Shown here piece by piece: positions 27,286 to 35,418 of a stretch of DNA of 64,000 nt; the stretch's first letter is position 1, and each line of letters starts with the position of its first letter. Position numbers and translations under genes: made by a program. The stretch lies in NCBI GenBank assembly GCA_964484325.1, contig CAZAEE010000002.1, forward strand, positions 62,001 through 126,000, given 5' to 3'. The stretch comes from CAYLXX01 sp964484325. Its GTDB lineage: Bacteria; Patescibacteriota; Microgenomatia; UBA1406; GWC2-37-13. Below the pieces are notes generated by a model. The model did no database searches and was not told the origin of the DNA. It worked only from the letters and a program-made list of their open reading frames with translations.

Positions 27286-28242
27286 ATGCTCGAAACAGAG
27301 CACCAATCAAACTTAGAAAACACACTGTATACTTCAGCACTTGACAGGCAGGTACGACTCTATTCTCCGGACCAAAAAGCTCAACTTCATATTCTCAATA
27401 ACACACTTGATAACCTTATTAAAAAAGCTGAAACGGATCCGTTTGGATCTTCTCAATTTTGCATAGATCACAATCAAGGCTATATTAGAGACCAAACCAT
27501 GTTTAATGTCGAGCGTCACACTTTCACATATAACGCAAAGCCTGCTAGTGAGATTCAAATAAGAGATTTACTTGAAAAATCAGGTTACTATATTGATATA
27601 TCTGAAGTTATACTTCCTTCAGATGATGACTTATCTCGGAGAGCACATGAGAATTATGTTAACACAGCGGCTGCTTGGACAGATGAGGCAGATAATCACT
27701 TTAAAGAAAATTCTTTGCAATTTATGCACGATATCAATGAAGTTGAAAAGCTATCAATAGAATCAGGTCTTGACTTAAGTAGTATGGGAGCAAGAAAATT
27801 GAGGCAAGATTTTTTTAAAAAATTAAGAAATAATGCACGTCAGATGACAAACGAGCTAGCTGATGAAGTTGAGACAGAGAAGAAAGTTATAAAAATTTTA
27901 GCCGATATAAACATTATAACCATGGAAAAGGACCCTACGATTTCTGAGGAATACGTAAAACGAGTTTATCCCGTAATTGTCGAATTTATACAACAAAAAT
28001 ATCTAGCATTAACAAATAGAAAGGATAACCTGAGCGACCGTTTAATGGTAAGTGTTAAAAAATTAGCGGAATTTTCTCACAGAGATATTTCGGCACTTAT
28101 GCAAGAACTTGAAATACTTGAAGAGCTTGAGCGCCAGCAGATAGAACAACAAGTAATCAATGATGCTAGAAAACCTTTTTGGAAGAGATTACCCATTGAT
28201 TGGGACTTAAGTCTCAACTTGAGCGGAGAAAGAGGAGACTAA
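27286..28242 (+). CDS. Uncharacterised helical, charged protein
   Basis: The family is not recognised. 318 hydrophilic residues, no membrane helix; residues ~120-295 are predicted by eye to be strongly helical and partly coiled-coil (heptad-like ELADEVETEKKVIKILADI and LMQELEILEELERQQIEQQ). The start is ATG 27286, downstream of the promoter. Its last 36 bases overlap the convergent rhomboid gene. Confidence 0.7.
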   Translation: MLETEHQSNLENTLYTSALDRQVRLYSPDQKAQLHILNNTLDNLIKKAETDPFGSSQFCIDHNQGYIRDQTMFNVERHTFTYNAKPASEIQIRDLLEKSGYYIDISEVILPSDDDLSRRAHENYVNTAAAWTDEADNHFKENSLQFMHDINEVEKLSIESGLDLSSMGARKLRQDFFKKLRNNARQMTNELADEVETEKKVIKILADINIITMEKDPTISEEYVKRVYPVIVEFIQQKYLALTNRKDNLSDRLMVSVKKLAEFSHRDISALMQELEILEELERQQIEQQVINDARKPFWKRLPIDWDLSLNLSGERGD

Positions 28243-28872
28243 TCTTGCACACAAATAACCAAAAATAAATCCGGCAATATGGGCAAACCAAGCCACGCCA
28301 CCTTGCTGCAGATCAAATGTCACCAGCGATCCAACGCCGCTAAAGACTTGTATTAAAAACCAATATCCTAGAAAAAACGGCACTGACAGATCGATAATTG
28401 CCGGAAAACCAAATACTGGAATCAGCGTTTTGACAGTTGATTTACGAAACATGACAAAATACGCTCCAGCCACACCCGAAATTGCACCTGACGCACCCAG
28501 CATCGGTATAGAAGAGTGAGGACTCAAAATATATTGACCAAGAGTTGCTGCCACACCAGCTAATAAATAAAATATGAGATATAGAACGTGTCCAAATCGA
28601 TCCTCTACGTTATCGCCAAAAATATGTAGAAACCACATGTTTGAAATAATATGTAAAAACCCGCCATGTAAAAAAATCGATGTAATAATATAAAAATACG
28701 AAGCCGGATCGGCTATGTGAAAGTTTTGAGGAATAAAAGAATAAGAAAGTGTGAACTTTTCGATATCTGGAACAGAAAGTTCAACCAGAAAAACTAGTAC
28801 ATTCACCAAAATTATTGCGTAATTTACAAAAGGAAATGTCCGTCTCGGAGTCGAGTCCGTCAGTGGAAACAT
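28207..28872 (-). CDS. Rhomboid-family intramembrane serine protease
   Basis: Six or so helices with the catalytic dyad GASGAISG (S128) and HIAGF (H198), the oxyanion-side N78 in HIISNMWFLHIFG, and loop-1-like HGGFLHI. It cleaves substrates within the membrane. TGATAAAAT on the - strand ends 6 bases before the ATG, so the transcript is leaderless. Confidence 0.93.
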   Translation of the reverse strand: MFPLTDSTPRRTFPFVNYAIILVNVLVFLVELSVPDIEKFTLSYSFIPQNFHIADPASYFYIITSIFLHGGFLHIISNMWFLHIFGDNVEDRFGHVLYLIFYLLAGVAATLGQYILSPHSSIPMLGASGAISGVAGAYFVMFRKSTVKTLIPVFGFPAIIDLSVPFFLGYWFLIQVFSGVGSLVTFDLQQGGVAWFAHIAGFIFGYLCARLVSSFSAQVET

Positions 28873-28878
28873 ATATTC

Positions 28879-28887
28879 ATTTTATCA
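28879..28887 (-). promoter_or_regulatory. Extended -10 of the rhomboid gene (leaderless)
   Basis: TGATAAAAT on the - strand with a 6-base spacer to the ATG at 28872. Confidence 0.7.
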
Positions 28888-28948
28888 GATCTTGAAGGCA
28901 TTTCCTGAAGAGAATGAGAAGATTTTTTGTTACAATAAGTTATTCTCA

Positions 28949-29033
28949 GGAAGGGTCGCATAGTGGCCTAGTGCGCACGCTTGGAAAGCGTGTGTCCCGA
29001 AAGGGACCGTGGGTTCAAATCCCACCCCTTCCG
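28949..29033 (+). tRNA. tRNA-Ser(GGA)
   Basis: Acceptor GGAAGGG/CCCTTCC, anticodon stem CACGC/GCGTG with loop TTGGAAA (anticodon GGA), long variable arm TGTCCCGAAAGGGACC, T arm GTGGG-TTCAAAT-CCCAC, discriminator G. No encoded CCA. Confidence 0.95.
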
Positions 29034-29049
29034 CAGTTTCTTCTTTCGC

Positions 29050-29078
29050 TTGACTCCAGAAGGAAAATCAGATACAGT
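29050..29078 (+). promoter_or_regulatory. Promoter of the 488-residue secreted protein gene
   Basis: TTGACT (29050-29055), 17-base spacer, TACAGT (29073-29078), 8 bases before the ATG. It resembles the promoter of the paralogous gene at 20248, including the TTCGCTTGAC context. Confidence 0.7.
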
Positions 29079-29086
29079 CATAATTA

Positions 29087-30553
29087 ATGATTGATACTGA
29101 ACTTTCACTGAAAAAAGTTAACTGGAAAAATGTCTTCACCCTTTTTGGTATCATTATATTTGTTGTCGGCGTTTTTGCGATTGGCATCATAAGCAATTAC
29201 CAGACTTATTCGAATCTATCAAACGCAGCGGGATTAAATGGTATCTTGCAACCACCAACTCCAACGCTTATTTGCACTGACAACGGCGGCTGTATCACTC
29301 CGATACCAACAACAGAACCGCTTAGCTTCCAAGTCAAGGAGATTATCACATTGTCAAATGGAGGACCGGGAACTATTTCAGGTAACAAACAAATTAATAG
29401 CCAAAGTCCAATTGTTTCTCAGTATCTTATTTCAGTAACGAATCAGCTGTCCAATCAAATACAACTCAAACATTTAGACTTCCCGTCACTAAAGAATCCG
29501 CAACAGATTTATCGACTAAATCTATCCAATCAACAACTTGAAGCAAATAATCCTTTCTCAATCGCTGTTCCTTGTACTAGTACAAACCAGTTCGATCGAG
29601 CTTTATTATATTACGCAGATAACGGATCCAGTCCAGCACCAAAAACTGCAACTGTAAGTTGTAATCAAGTTTCAAATATCCTTATACAGGATGATGTTCA
29701 ACCTGGCCAACTCGGTTTTCAAATATCAAATGCTAATATTTCCACAATAGATACTCGTCCATGTACTCAACAAAATATTAAGTGGCTTTCTTTTTCATGG
29801 GAGAATTCTGTTGGTCAGACTGGTTCAGAGACCTTACGATTACCGCCACATTTCGATAATGGATTAGTTATTGACCCAATACACTCATATGAAGTTTATT
29901 TAAACCAGCCACTTTTTAATGTTCCTGAGTGGGTAAGCTATACAACCTATACATATGTCCACAGTATTTTAAGAACAGAAACTTCGACTTTTTACAGAAT
30001 ATTATGGGGACAAGAACGAACAAAAGTATACAGCACAACAGATTATCCATACCCAGTTCCAAATCCAACTAACCAACCATGCCCATCAAATACTCCAACA
30101 CCGGTGCCTTATATTCCCACTTATACTCCAGCGCCACAACCTTCCGTACCTATTAATAGTCCGACTCCACCTATCACCTATGGACCATCGCCGTCACTCA
30201 CACCATTGCCATCACCACCAGCTCCAAGCAATTTCTATCCATCTCCAACTCGTACTCCTGTTTTGACTGTACCATCAGGCCACTGCCTACCTGTTCTCAA
30301 CGCAAGTTACTGTACTTTTATTGGAGGGTCTGGAAGTTGTGTCCAAAATAGTAGTGGCAGATACTTCTTCTGTAATGGCGCCTCACCCCCAAACTCATGT
30401 CAAGGATCACCATATTTTAACTACTTTGGATCAGTAATGAATAATTGTGGAGGTACTGTTAATACAGCTTGTGAGCCATATGACGTAAGCAATACTTGCA
30501 CTTCTGTATCAGGATATGGAGATTGTACACCTTGCAATCATTACACACCTTAA
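29087..30553 (+). CDS. Secreted proline-rich protein, KKVNWKNVF-head family
   Basis: The N-terminal head TELSLKKVNWKNVFTLFG plus one membrane helix is shared with 19466-20248; DNA identity over the first ~55 bases is high and the differences are mostly silent. After an SNAAG processing-like site come ~270 residues of beta-rich sequence. A Pro/Thr/Ser linker (residues ~325-395, many PTP and PSP repeats) and a cysteine-rich C-terminus (CTFIGGSGSC, CTSVSGYGDCTPC) follow. It is probably a surface or released protein. It directly follows tRNA-Ser in the same orientation. Function unknown. Confidence 0.75.
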   Translation: MIDTELSLKKVNWKNVFTLFGIIIFVVGVFAIGIISNYQTYSNLSNAAGLNGILQPPTPTLICTDNGGCITPIPTTEPLSFQVKEIITLSNGGPGTISGNKQINSQSPIVSQYLISVTNQLSNQIQLKHLDFPSLKNPQQIYRLNLSNQQLEANNPFSIAVPCTSTNQFDRALLYYADNGSSPAPKTATVSCNQVSNILIQDDVQPGQLGFQISNANISTIDTRPCTQQNIKWLSFSWENSVGQTGSETLRLPPHFDNGLVIDPIHSYEVYLNQPLFNVPEWVSYTTYTYVHSILRTETSTFYRILWGQERTKVYSTTDYPYPVPNPTNQPCPSNTPTPVPYIPTYTPAPQPSVPINSPTPPITYGPSPSLTPLPSPPAPSNFYPSPTRTPVLTVPSGHCLPVLNASYCTFIGGSGSCVQNSSGRYFFCNGASPPNSCQGSPYFNYFGSVMNNCGGTVNTACEPYDVSNTCTSVSGYGDCTPCNHYTP

Positions 30554-30819
30554 GGAGACTTCATAACTCTGGTTTCATCGACTGTACCAATAAAAGGAAA
30601 CTGTGGGTATAAGTTTAGTTCGAAATGTTTATGGGTGTTAGGATCATCATATGTAAAAATATTAGCATGTCCATTTTGAGTGAATTGATCATTAATGGCA
30701 CTGTCAGTTAGAACACATGTACTAAATAAAGCCACAACTCCTATTCCAATTAATCCCTTTTTCCACCGAGATAAATGCTCTGGCGTAGGTGAGCTAGTAT
30801 CTGGAGTGCTTGGACTCAT
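30550..30819 (-). CDS. Small membrane-anchored protein
   Basis: 89 residues: a Ser/Thr/Pro-rich cytoplasmic start, one helix (about residues 23-40), and a short hydrophilic tail containing NPHK-like polar sequence. Not recognised. TACAAT on the - strand ends 5 bases before the ATG, supporting expression. It overlaps the convergent secreted-protein gene by 4 bases. Confidence 0.55.
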   Translation of the reverse strand: MSPSTPDTSSPTPEHLSRWKKGLIGIGVVALFSTCVLTDSAINDQFTQNGHANIFTYDDPNTHKHFELNLYPQFPFIGTVDETRVMKSP

Positions 30820-30852
30820 AATAAATTGTAATTTATACGCTTACTATAACAT

Positions 30853-30898
30853 AAAAAAAGAAACGCCGAGCAATTACAAAACTCGTGCGTTTCTTTTT
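30853..30898. terminator. Bidirectional rho-independent terminator
   Basis: Stem GAAACGCCGAG/CTCG-T-GCGTTTC (one bulged T) with an 11-base loop, flanked by A7 on the left and T5 on the right. It terminates the - strand gene that ends at 30911 and can work in the + direction too. It is one of very few clear terminators in the window. Confidence 0.8.
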
Positions 30899-30910
30899 AA
30901 GCAATAATTT

Positions 30911-31432
30911 TTACTGACTCCTTCGCCAACCACCGGTACCTTTCATCCCACCTCGCATACCCATGCCAAACCCGGGTTTTAATAAAGAAACATTAATGCC
31001 TTGTGACTGAGCCCATGACTTCAGCTCATTTTGTATATTCATAAATTGTTGCTTCCTCTGATCAGGAGTCAAGTTTTTCATAGTAGTCGAACTATACTTA
31101 CTTTTTAGCGTATCAATCTCTTTCAGGATTGCTTGTTTTTGAGTATCGGTGATCTTGCCCTGTTGAACAAGCAGAGTCAAACGATCCTCCTCACGTTTCT
31201 TCATCGTATCTTGCATTTTTTTACGTTGATCTTGCATATATGTATTTGCAAATGTCTGCACCTGGTTTTTATCTAATCCAAATTTTTGAGCAATGACTTG
31301 AATCAATCCTTGAATAAAATTCTCGTGGGGACTGGCAGTGGGGGACTGAGCATGAGCTTTGGGAGCCACAATCATAATACCGAAAACGAGAATAGTAAAA
31401 CTGATTGCTGTAAAGAGTTTTTTTGATTTCAT
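30911..31432 (-). CDS. Secreted helical protein (DUF2680/Spy-like)
   Basis: Signal peptide (residues 1-28, ending APKAHAQ), then ~120 helical, highly charged residues (KFGLDKNQVQTFANTY, LLVQQGKITDTQKQAILKE), reminiscent of DUF2680 and Spy/CpxP-like proteins, and a Gly/Met/Arg-rich tail. The start at 31432 is decided by a perfect Shine-Dalgarno AAAGGAGGT 7 bases upstream, rare in this window; a longer frame upstream would run through it. A likely extracytoplasmic stress or chaperone-like factor; the family assignment is tentative. Confidence 0.75.
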   Translation of the reverse strand: MKSKKLFTAISFTILVFGIMIVAPKAHAQSPTASPHENFIQGLIQVIAQKFGLDKNQVQTFANTYMQDQRKKMQDTMKKREEDRLTLLVQQGKITDTQKQAILKEIDTLKSKYSSTTMKNLTPDQRKQQFMNIQNELKSWAQSQGINVSLLKPGFGMGMRGGMKGTGGWRRSQ

Positions 31433-31439
31433 AAAGCTA

Positions 31440-31448
31440 CCTCCTTTC
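31440..31448 (-). promoter_or_regulatory. Strong Shine-Dalgarno of the DUF2680-like gene
   Basis: AAAGGAGGT on the - strand, 7 bases before the ATG at 31432. It shows that the anti-Shine-Dalgarno mechanism operates in this organism beside leaderless initiation. Confidence 0.85.
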
Positions 31449-31500
31449 GTAAGAAATAGTACAGGGCAATTCTGAAATAAGGCTGAATAAGAAAAAGCAG

Positions 31501-32736
31501 TTAGTTTTTTAGTTTCTCGGTGAGGAAGTCTATTTCTGAGTTTGTGTGAAGTGAACACAATTGAACACGCAGTTCGTCCCGTCCTGGTGGCACAACAGGG
31601 TAGGTGATAGGTGTCACTAAAATTCCTTTTTGAAACAACTTCGCCGAAAGATCTTTGGCTTTACCGGGATCACCAATAAGTACCGGCTGTATCGGATGAA
31701 TTGACTCGGTTGCGAGCGGAATAGATGCTTTATGAGCTTGCTTCTTAAAATACGTTATGTTTTCTTGCAGTCTGTGCAGTCGTTTTTTGCCTTCTTCTTG
31801 ATCAAGTGTTTGCACATTTACCAATGCGGCGGCGGCGGTTGAGGGAGAAATTGAGTTTGAGTAAATATACGTTGAAGAAGCTTCACGTAAATAATCGATC
31901 ACTGCCTGATTGGCGACGACATAACCGCCGTCTGCACCAAAGGCTTTACCCAGAGTAGCGGTCAATATATCACATCTACCACCCGAGACTTCTTCGCATC
32001 CTCGTCCAGTTGATCCAAAGGCACCGACTCCGTGACTGTCATCAACAATCAGCAATACTCCTTGAGGATATTTGGTATCATAAACGGCAATAATTTCTTG
32101 CAATTTTTTGATGTCAGCATATTCGCCAATCATACTGAAAACTCCATCTGTTAGTACTAGAGCTCTCTGATAAAATTTTAAACCGTCTTCTAACTTTTTT
32201 CGTAAGTCATCATAGTCCATGTGCTTAAAAATTGTTTTTTGTTCCTTGACAACTCCGGATATGCGAATCCCGTCAATGATGCTTCGATGGTTTAGTTCAT
32301 CTGAAATCACATACACATTTGACTCAACCAACGTATTTTTCCGCTGGCCTTTCACAAGACACATAATCACTGCCAGGTTGGTCGCAAATCCCGATGAAAA
32401 AACGATGGCGTCGTCGCGTCCGTGAAACTTCCCCAGAACTTTCTCCAATGTGCGGTGGGGGAGAGTTGTACCTGAAATGAAGCGGACAGCCCCTGGTCCT
32501 GTACCAAATATGCGGGAATTTTTCTCTTCTTCAGAAATTGCTCGGGAATTGAATCGAAGGCCTAAATAATCATTTGAATTAAAAAGAATATACTCTTTGC
32601 CGTTGATGACCGCTTTCGGACTTTTTCCTTCAGAGAATATGTACTTTTCGATAATTTTTTCCTCGCGCTTACTCGAGAGAGCGTCATCAATGGCGGCAAC
32701 CTCTTTTTGTAAAACACTGAAGAAGGTTTTTTTCAT
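31501..32736 (-). CDS. kbl: 2-amino-3-ketobutyrate CoA ligase / AONS-family PLP enzyme
   Basis: Fold-type I PLP enzyme of the alpha-oxoamine synthase family. Motifs: GTGPGAVRFISGT (78-90), FSSGFATN, DELNHRSIIDG, VDDSHGVGAFG (binds the PLP ring) and PLP-lysine K264 in TLGKAFGADGG. The family includes BioF, HemA, SPT and Kbl. Kbl (2-amino-3-oxobutyrate + CoA to glycine + acetyl-CoA) is chosen because the threonine dehydrogenase gene lies 1 base upstream in the same operon. Confidence 0.85.
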   Translation of the reverse strand: MKKTFFSVLQKEVAAIDDALSSKREEKIIEKYIFSEGKSPKAVINGKEYILFNSNDYLGLRFNSRAISEEEKNSRIFGTGPGAVRFISGTTLPHRTLEKVLGKFHGRDDAIVFSSGFATNLAVIMCLVKGQRKNTLVESNVYVISDELNHRSIIDGIRISGVVKEQKTIFKHMDYDDLRKKLEDGLKFYQRALVLTDGVFSMIGEYADIKKLQEIIAVYDTKYPQGVLLIVDDSHGVGAFGSTGRGCEEVSGGRCDILTATLGKAFGADGGYVVANQAVIDYLREASSTYIYSNSISPSTAAAALVNVQTLDQEEGKKRLHRLQENITYFKKQAHKASIPLATESIHPIQPVLIGDPGKAKDLSAKLFQKGILVTPITYPVVPPGRDELRVQLCSLHTNSEIDFLTEKLKN

Positions 32737-32737
32737 A

Positions 32738-33676
32738 TTATTTTTCTAATGTCTCTTTAATACCTGTATACATCACCTGCACCATTTTCTCTAGTGTAAA
32801 CTCATGCGACCAGCTCCAGTCAGCCCGAGCTTGCAAGTCATTAATTGACTGCGGCCAGCTCTCGGCAATTTTTTGCCGTTCATCCGGCTCATAAGTGCAG
32901 GTAAAATCAGGCATGATTTTTTGCAACTCGTAAACAATTTCGGCCGGAGTGAAACTAATTGCAGAAAAGTTATAACTAGTACGAACTTTGATTTTTTCAG
33001 TCGTCGCTTCCATTAAATCAATTGTTCCCTTGATCGCATCATCAATATACATCATCGGTAGCATAGCATCATCTTTCAAAAAACAGGTGTACTTTTTATC
33101 TTTTATAGCCGAATAAAAAATATGAATGGCATACTCTGTCGTACCAGCTCCCGGAGGAGCTTTATACCCGAGCAAACCAGGGTATCGTAAACTGCGCACA
33201 TCGACTCCGTATTTTAAAAAATAATATTGACATAAAAGCTCACCGGAAACTTTGTTGACGCCATACATAGTCGTTGGTTCAAGAATTGTGTGTTGAGGAG
33301 TCTGGTCTTTTGGTGTCGTTGGGCCAAATGCGGCGATTGAGCTGGGCCAAAAAAGTTTAAATTTATAGCCAATTGCCAGATCAAGTAAATGCTTCAAACT
33401 CAGATAATTTACTTGCCAGGCCAGTTGCGGATTTTTCTCTGATCCGGCAGATAATAATCCTGCTAAGTGATAAACCGTACCAATGTCGTGTTTTTTTATA
33501 AGACGTTCGAGATCTTCTTTTTTAGTAACATCACCTTTTTCCATGAGTGTGCCATTATCTGACTTGGTGTGATGAACCAGAGAAACGACAGACTCCTGAC
33601 CGTACTTCTTAACAAGAGCGGGTATTAAGTCTGAACCAACCAGTCCAAAAGCTCCTGTAACAAGAATTTTCTTCAT
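32738..33676 (-). CDS. tdh: L-threonine 3-dehydrogenase, SDR type
   Basis: Oxidises L-threonine to 2-amino-3-ketobutyrate with NAD+. It is an extended SDR of the bacterial/archaeal UDP-epimerase-like ThrDH branch: VTGAFGLVG (6-14), WPSSIAAFGP (S112-S113), TTMYGVNKVSGE (Y138, K142), RYPGLLGYKAPPGAGTTEYA and SYNFSAISFTP are characteristic. The start at 33676 is supported by TGTTAGAAT ending 7 bases upstream. The product is passed to Kbl. Confidence 0.9.
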   Translation of the reverse strand: MKKILVTGAFGLVGSDLIPALVKKYGQESVVSLVHHTKSDNGTLMEKGDVTKKEDLERLIKKHDIGTVYHLAGLLSAGSEKNPQLAWQVNYLSLKHLLDLAIGYKFKLFWPSSIAAFGPTTPKDQTPQHTILEPTTMYGVNKVSGELLCQYYFLKYGVDVRSLRYPGLLGYKAPPGAGTTEYAIHIFYSAIKDKKYTCFLKDDAMLPMMYIDDAIKGTIDLMEATTEKIKVRTSYNFSAISFTPAEIVYELQKIMPDFTCTYEPDERQKIAESWPQSINDLQARADWSWSHEFTLEKMVQVMYTGIKETLEK

Positions 33677-33683
33677 CAAACCA

Positions 33684-33692
33684 ATTCTAACA
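33684..33692 (-). promoter_or_regulatory. Extended -10 of the tdh-kbl operon (leaderless)
   Basis: TGTTAGAAT on the - strand, 7 bases from the ATG of tdh. Confidence 0.7.
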
Positions 33693-33708
33693 TATTGAGC
33701 GTCTTCTA

Positions 33709-33737
33709 TTGCAAATAGTGGCTTAAGGATGTAGTAT
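33709..33737 (+). promoter_or_regulatory. Promoter of the DsbA-like gene
   Basis: TTGCAA (33709-33714), 17-base spacer, TAGTAT (33732-33737), 10 bases before the ATG. Confidence 0.6.
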
Positions 33738-33747
33738 ATGAATTCGT

Positions 33748-34392
33748 ATGAACCGTAATACGATTATCATTACTATCGTTTCACTGCTGGCAATTTTTGG
33801 ATTCTTAGGACTTATCTACGTCATGACCAATAAACCAGCAACACCAACTCTCTATCCCCAAATAAATGTAGTTAAAGCCGATGACCACACGGCTTGGTCA
33901 CCAGCCAAAAAAAATATTCTTGTCGAGTACAGCGACCTCCAATGTCCAGCCTGTCGAGCCTATCACGAAGTTATAAAATCTCAAATAGAGACCGATAAAT
34001 CGATCACAGGGAAAATTACGCTAGTCTACCGGCATTTTCCCCTTAATATTCACCAGCATGCAAAAGAAGCTGCCTACGCTGCCGAGGCCGCCGGGAAACA
34101 AGGAAAGTTTTTTGAATATGCCGACTATCTTTTTACCAATCAGGACCAATGGGATAACAGTAACAACGTTACGCAGTATTTTCTCAGTGCTGCCAAAGAC
34201 CTGAAACTGGACCAGACTAAGTTTAAAACAGACATGAATTCGCCTGAAGCAAAGAAGAAAGTTGACGCAGATGCTGCCTCCGGCCTGAGTGTTGGAGTTG
34301 ACGCGACACCAACTTTTTTCTTAAACGGCCGGAAGCTTGACAACATCCGTTCATTCGACGACTTCAAAAACGAGCTCACATCTGCAAAATAG
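33748..34392 (+). CDS. DsbA/DsbG-like thiol-disulfide oxidoreductase
   Basis: A signal-anchor helix (residues ~6-26) is followed by a thioredoxin fold with the DsbA-like helical insert. Active site CPAC (C66, C69) in SDLQCPACRAYH, cis-proline in DATPTFF (P188), and the YRHFPLNIHQHAKEAA stretch of this family. It introduces or repairs disulfides outside the membrane; the cysteine-rich secreted proteins of this window are plausible clients. Confidence 0.92.
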   Translation: MNRNTIIITIVSLLAIFGFLGLIYVMTNKPATPTLYPQINVVKADDHTAWSPAKKNILVEYSDLQCPACRAYHEVIKSQIETDKSITGKITLVYRHFPLNIHQHAKEAAYAAEAAGKQGKFFEYADYLFTNQDQWDNSNNVTQYFLSAAKDLKLDQTKFKTDMNSPEAKKKVDADAASGLSVGVDATPTFFLNGRKLDNIRSFDDFKNELTSAK

Positions 34393-34402
34393 GCTTCTGT
34401 AC

Positions 34403-34411
34403 TGCTATAAT
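34403..34411 (+). promoter_or_regulatory. Extended -10 of ddl (leaderless)
   Basis: TGCTATAAT with 5 bases to the ATG at 34417. A TTG at 34411 that could extend the frame overlaps the -10 and is rejected. Confidence 0.8.
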
Positions 34412-34416
34412 TGTGT

Positions 34417-35418
34417 ATGCCAAACAAGTTGAAAATTGGTCTTATTTATGGGGGCAAAAGCGGCGAGTATGAGGTTTCACTTCAGTCCGCTCAATCAGTT
34501 TACACTACACTTGATAAGAAAAAATATCACATTTATCTGTTTAAAGTAAACAAACAAGGTAATTGGCTTCTTGACAGAAATACATCCAACCTTATAACAT
34601 TAAACGACGTCGGTATTGATGTATTTTTTCCACTTATACATGGGACATACGGAGAAGACGGGAGTATCCAAGGTTACCTTGAACTCTTAGACGTAGCTTA
34701 TGTTGGGGCGGGAGTATCCGGATCAGCCATCGGTATGGACAAGGATATTATGAAGCGGCTTCTCAATCAAGCGGGATTGCTAACAGCTCGTTTTTTTTCC
34801 TTTAGAAAAACAGATGTAACTGATGAATATCTACAAAAAGTTATTCAGGAATTGGCTTTACCAGTTTTTGTGAAGCCGGCTAACTTAGGATCTTCCGTTG
34901 GCGTCGTGAAAGTGAAAAAACTAAAGGAGTTGAAAAAAGCTCTGACAACCGCGTTTCTTTACGATACAAAAATTCTTATTGAAGAGGCGATTATCGGGCG
35001 AGAGATTGAATGTTCTGTACTCGGAAACGATAAGCCACAAGCATCGATTCCCGGAGAAATTATTCCTCAAAGCGAGTTTTATTCATATGAAGCAAAATAC
35101 ATTAACGAAAATGGCGCAGTATTGAAAATACCGGCTGAACTTAATAAAAAAACGATTAAAAAAGTCCAGGATATGGCTGTTGCTACATTTAAAACACTAG
35201 ATTGCTTTGGGATGGCGCGAGTCGATTTTTTCTTGAAAAAAGATGGTTCACTGGTAATCAATGAGTTGAACACAATTCCCGGATTTACAAAAATCAGTAT
35301 GTATCCTAAACTCTGGGAAGCATCTGGACTGTCGTATTCGAAGTTATTAGACAGACTAATTGAATTGGCAATTGAGAAAAAACGCGAAAAAGATGACTTA
35401 AAAAGGAGTTATGTATGA
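34417..35418 (+). CDS. ddl: D-alanine--D-alanine ligase
   Basis: Makes D-Ala-D-Ala for the peptidoglycan stem peptide. ATP-grasp enzyme with GLIYGGKSGEYEVSLQSA, HGTYGEDGSIQGYLELL, VKPANLGSSVGV, EEAIIGREIECSV, FGMARVDFF and the metal-binding VINELNTIPGFT. Length 333, full. It converges on murF with a 10-base overlap, so the two consecutive cytoplasmic steps are adjacent although on opposite strands. Confidence 0.97.
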   Translation: MPNKLKIGLIYGGKSGEYEVSLQSAQSVYTTLDKKKYHIYLFKVNKQGNWLLDRNTSNLITLNDVGIDVFFPLIHGTYGEDGSIQGYLELLDVAYVGAGVSGSAIGMDKDIMKRLLNQAGLLTARFFSFRKTDVTDEYLQKVIQELALPVFVKPANLGSSVGVVKVKKLKELKKALTTAFLYDTKILIEEAIIGREIECSVLGNDKPQASIPGEIIPQSEFYSYEAKYINENGAVLKIPAELNKKTIKKVQDMAVATFKTLDCFGMARVDFFLKKDGSLVINELNTIPGFTKISMYPKLWEASGLSYSKLLDRLIELAIEKKREKDDLKRSYV

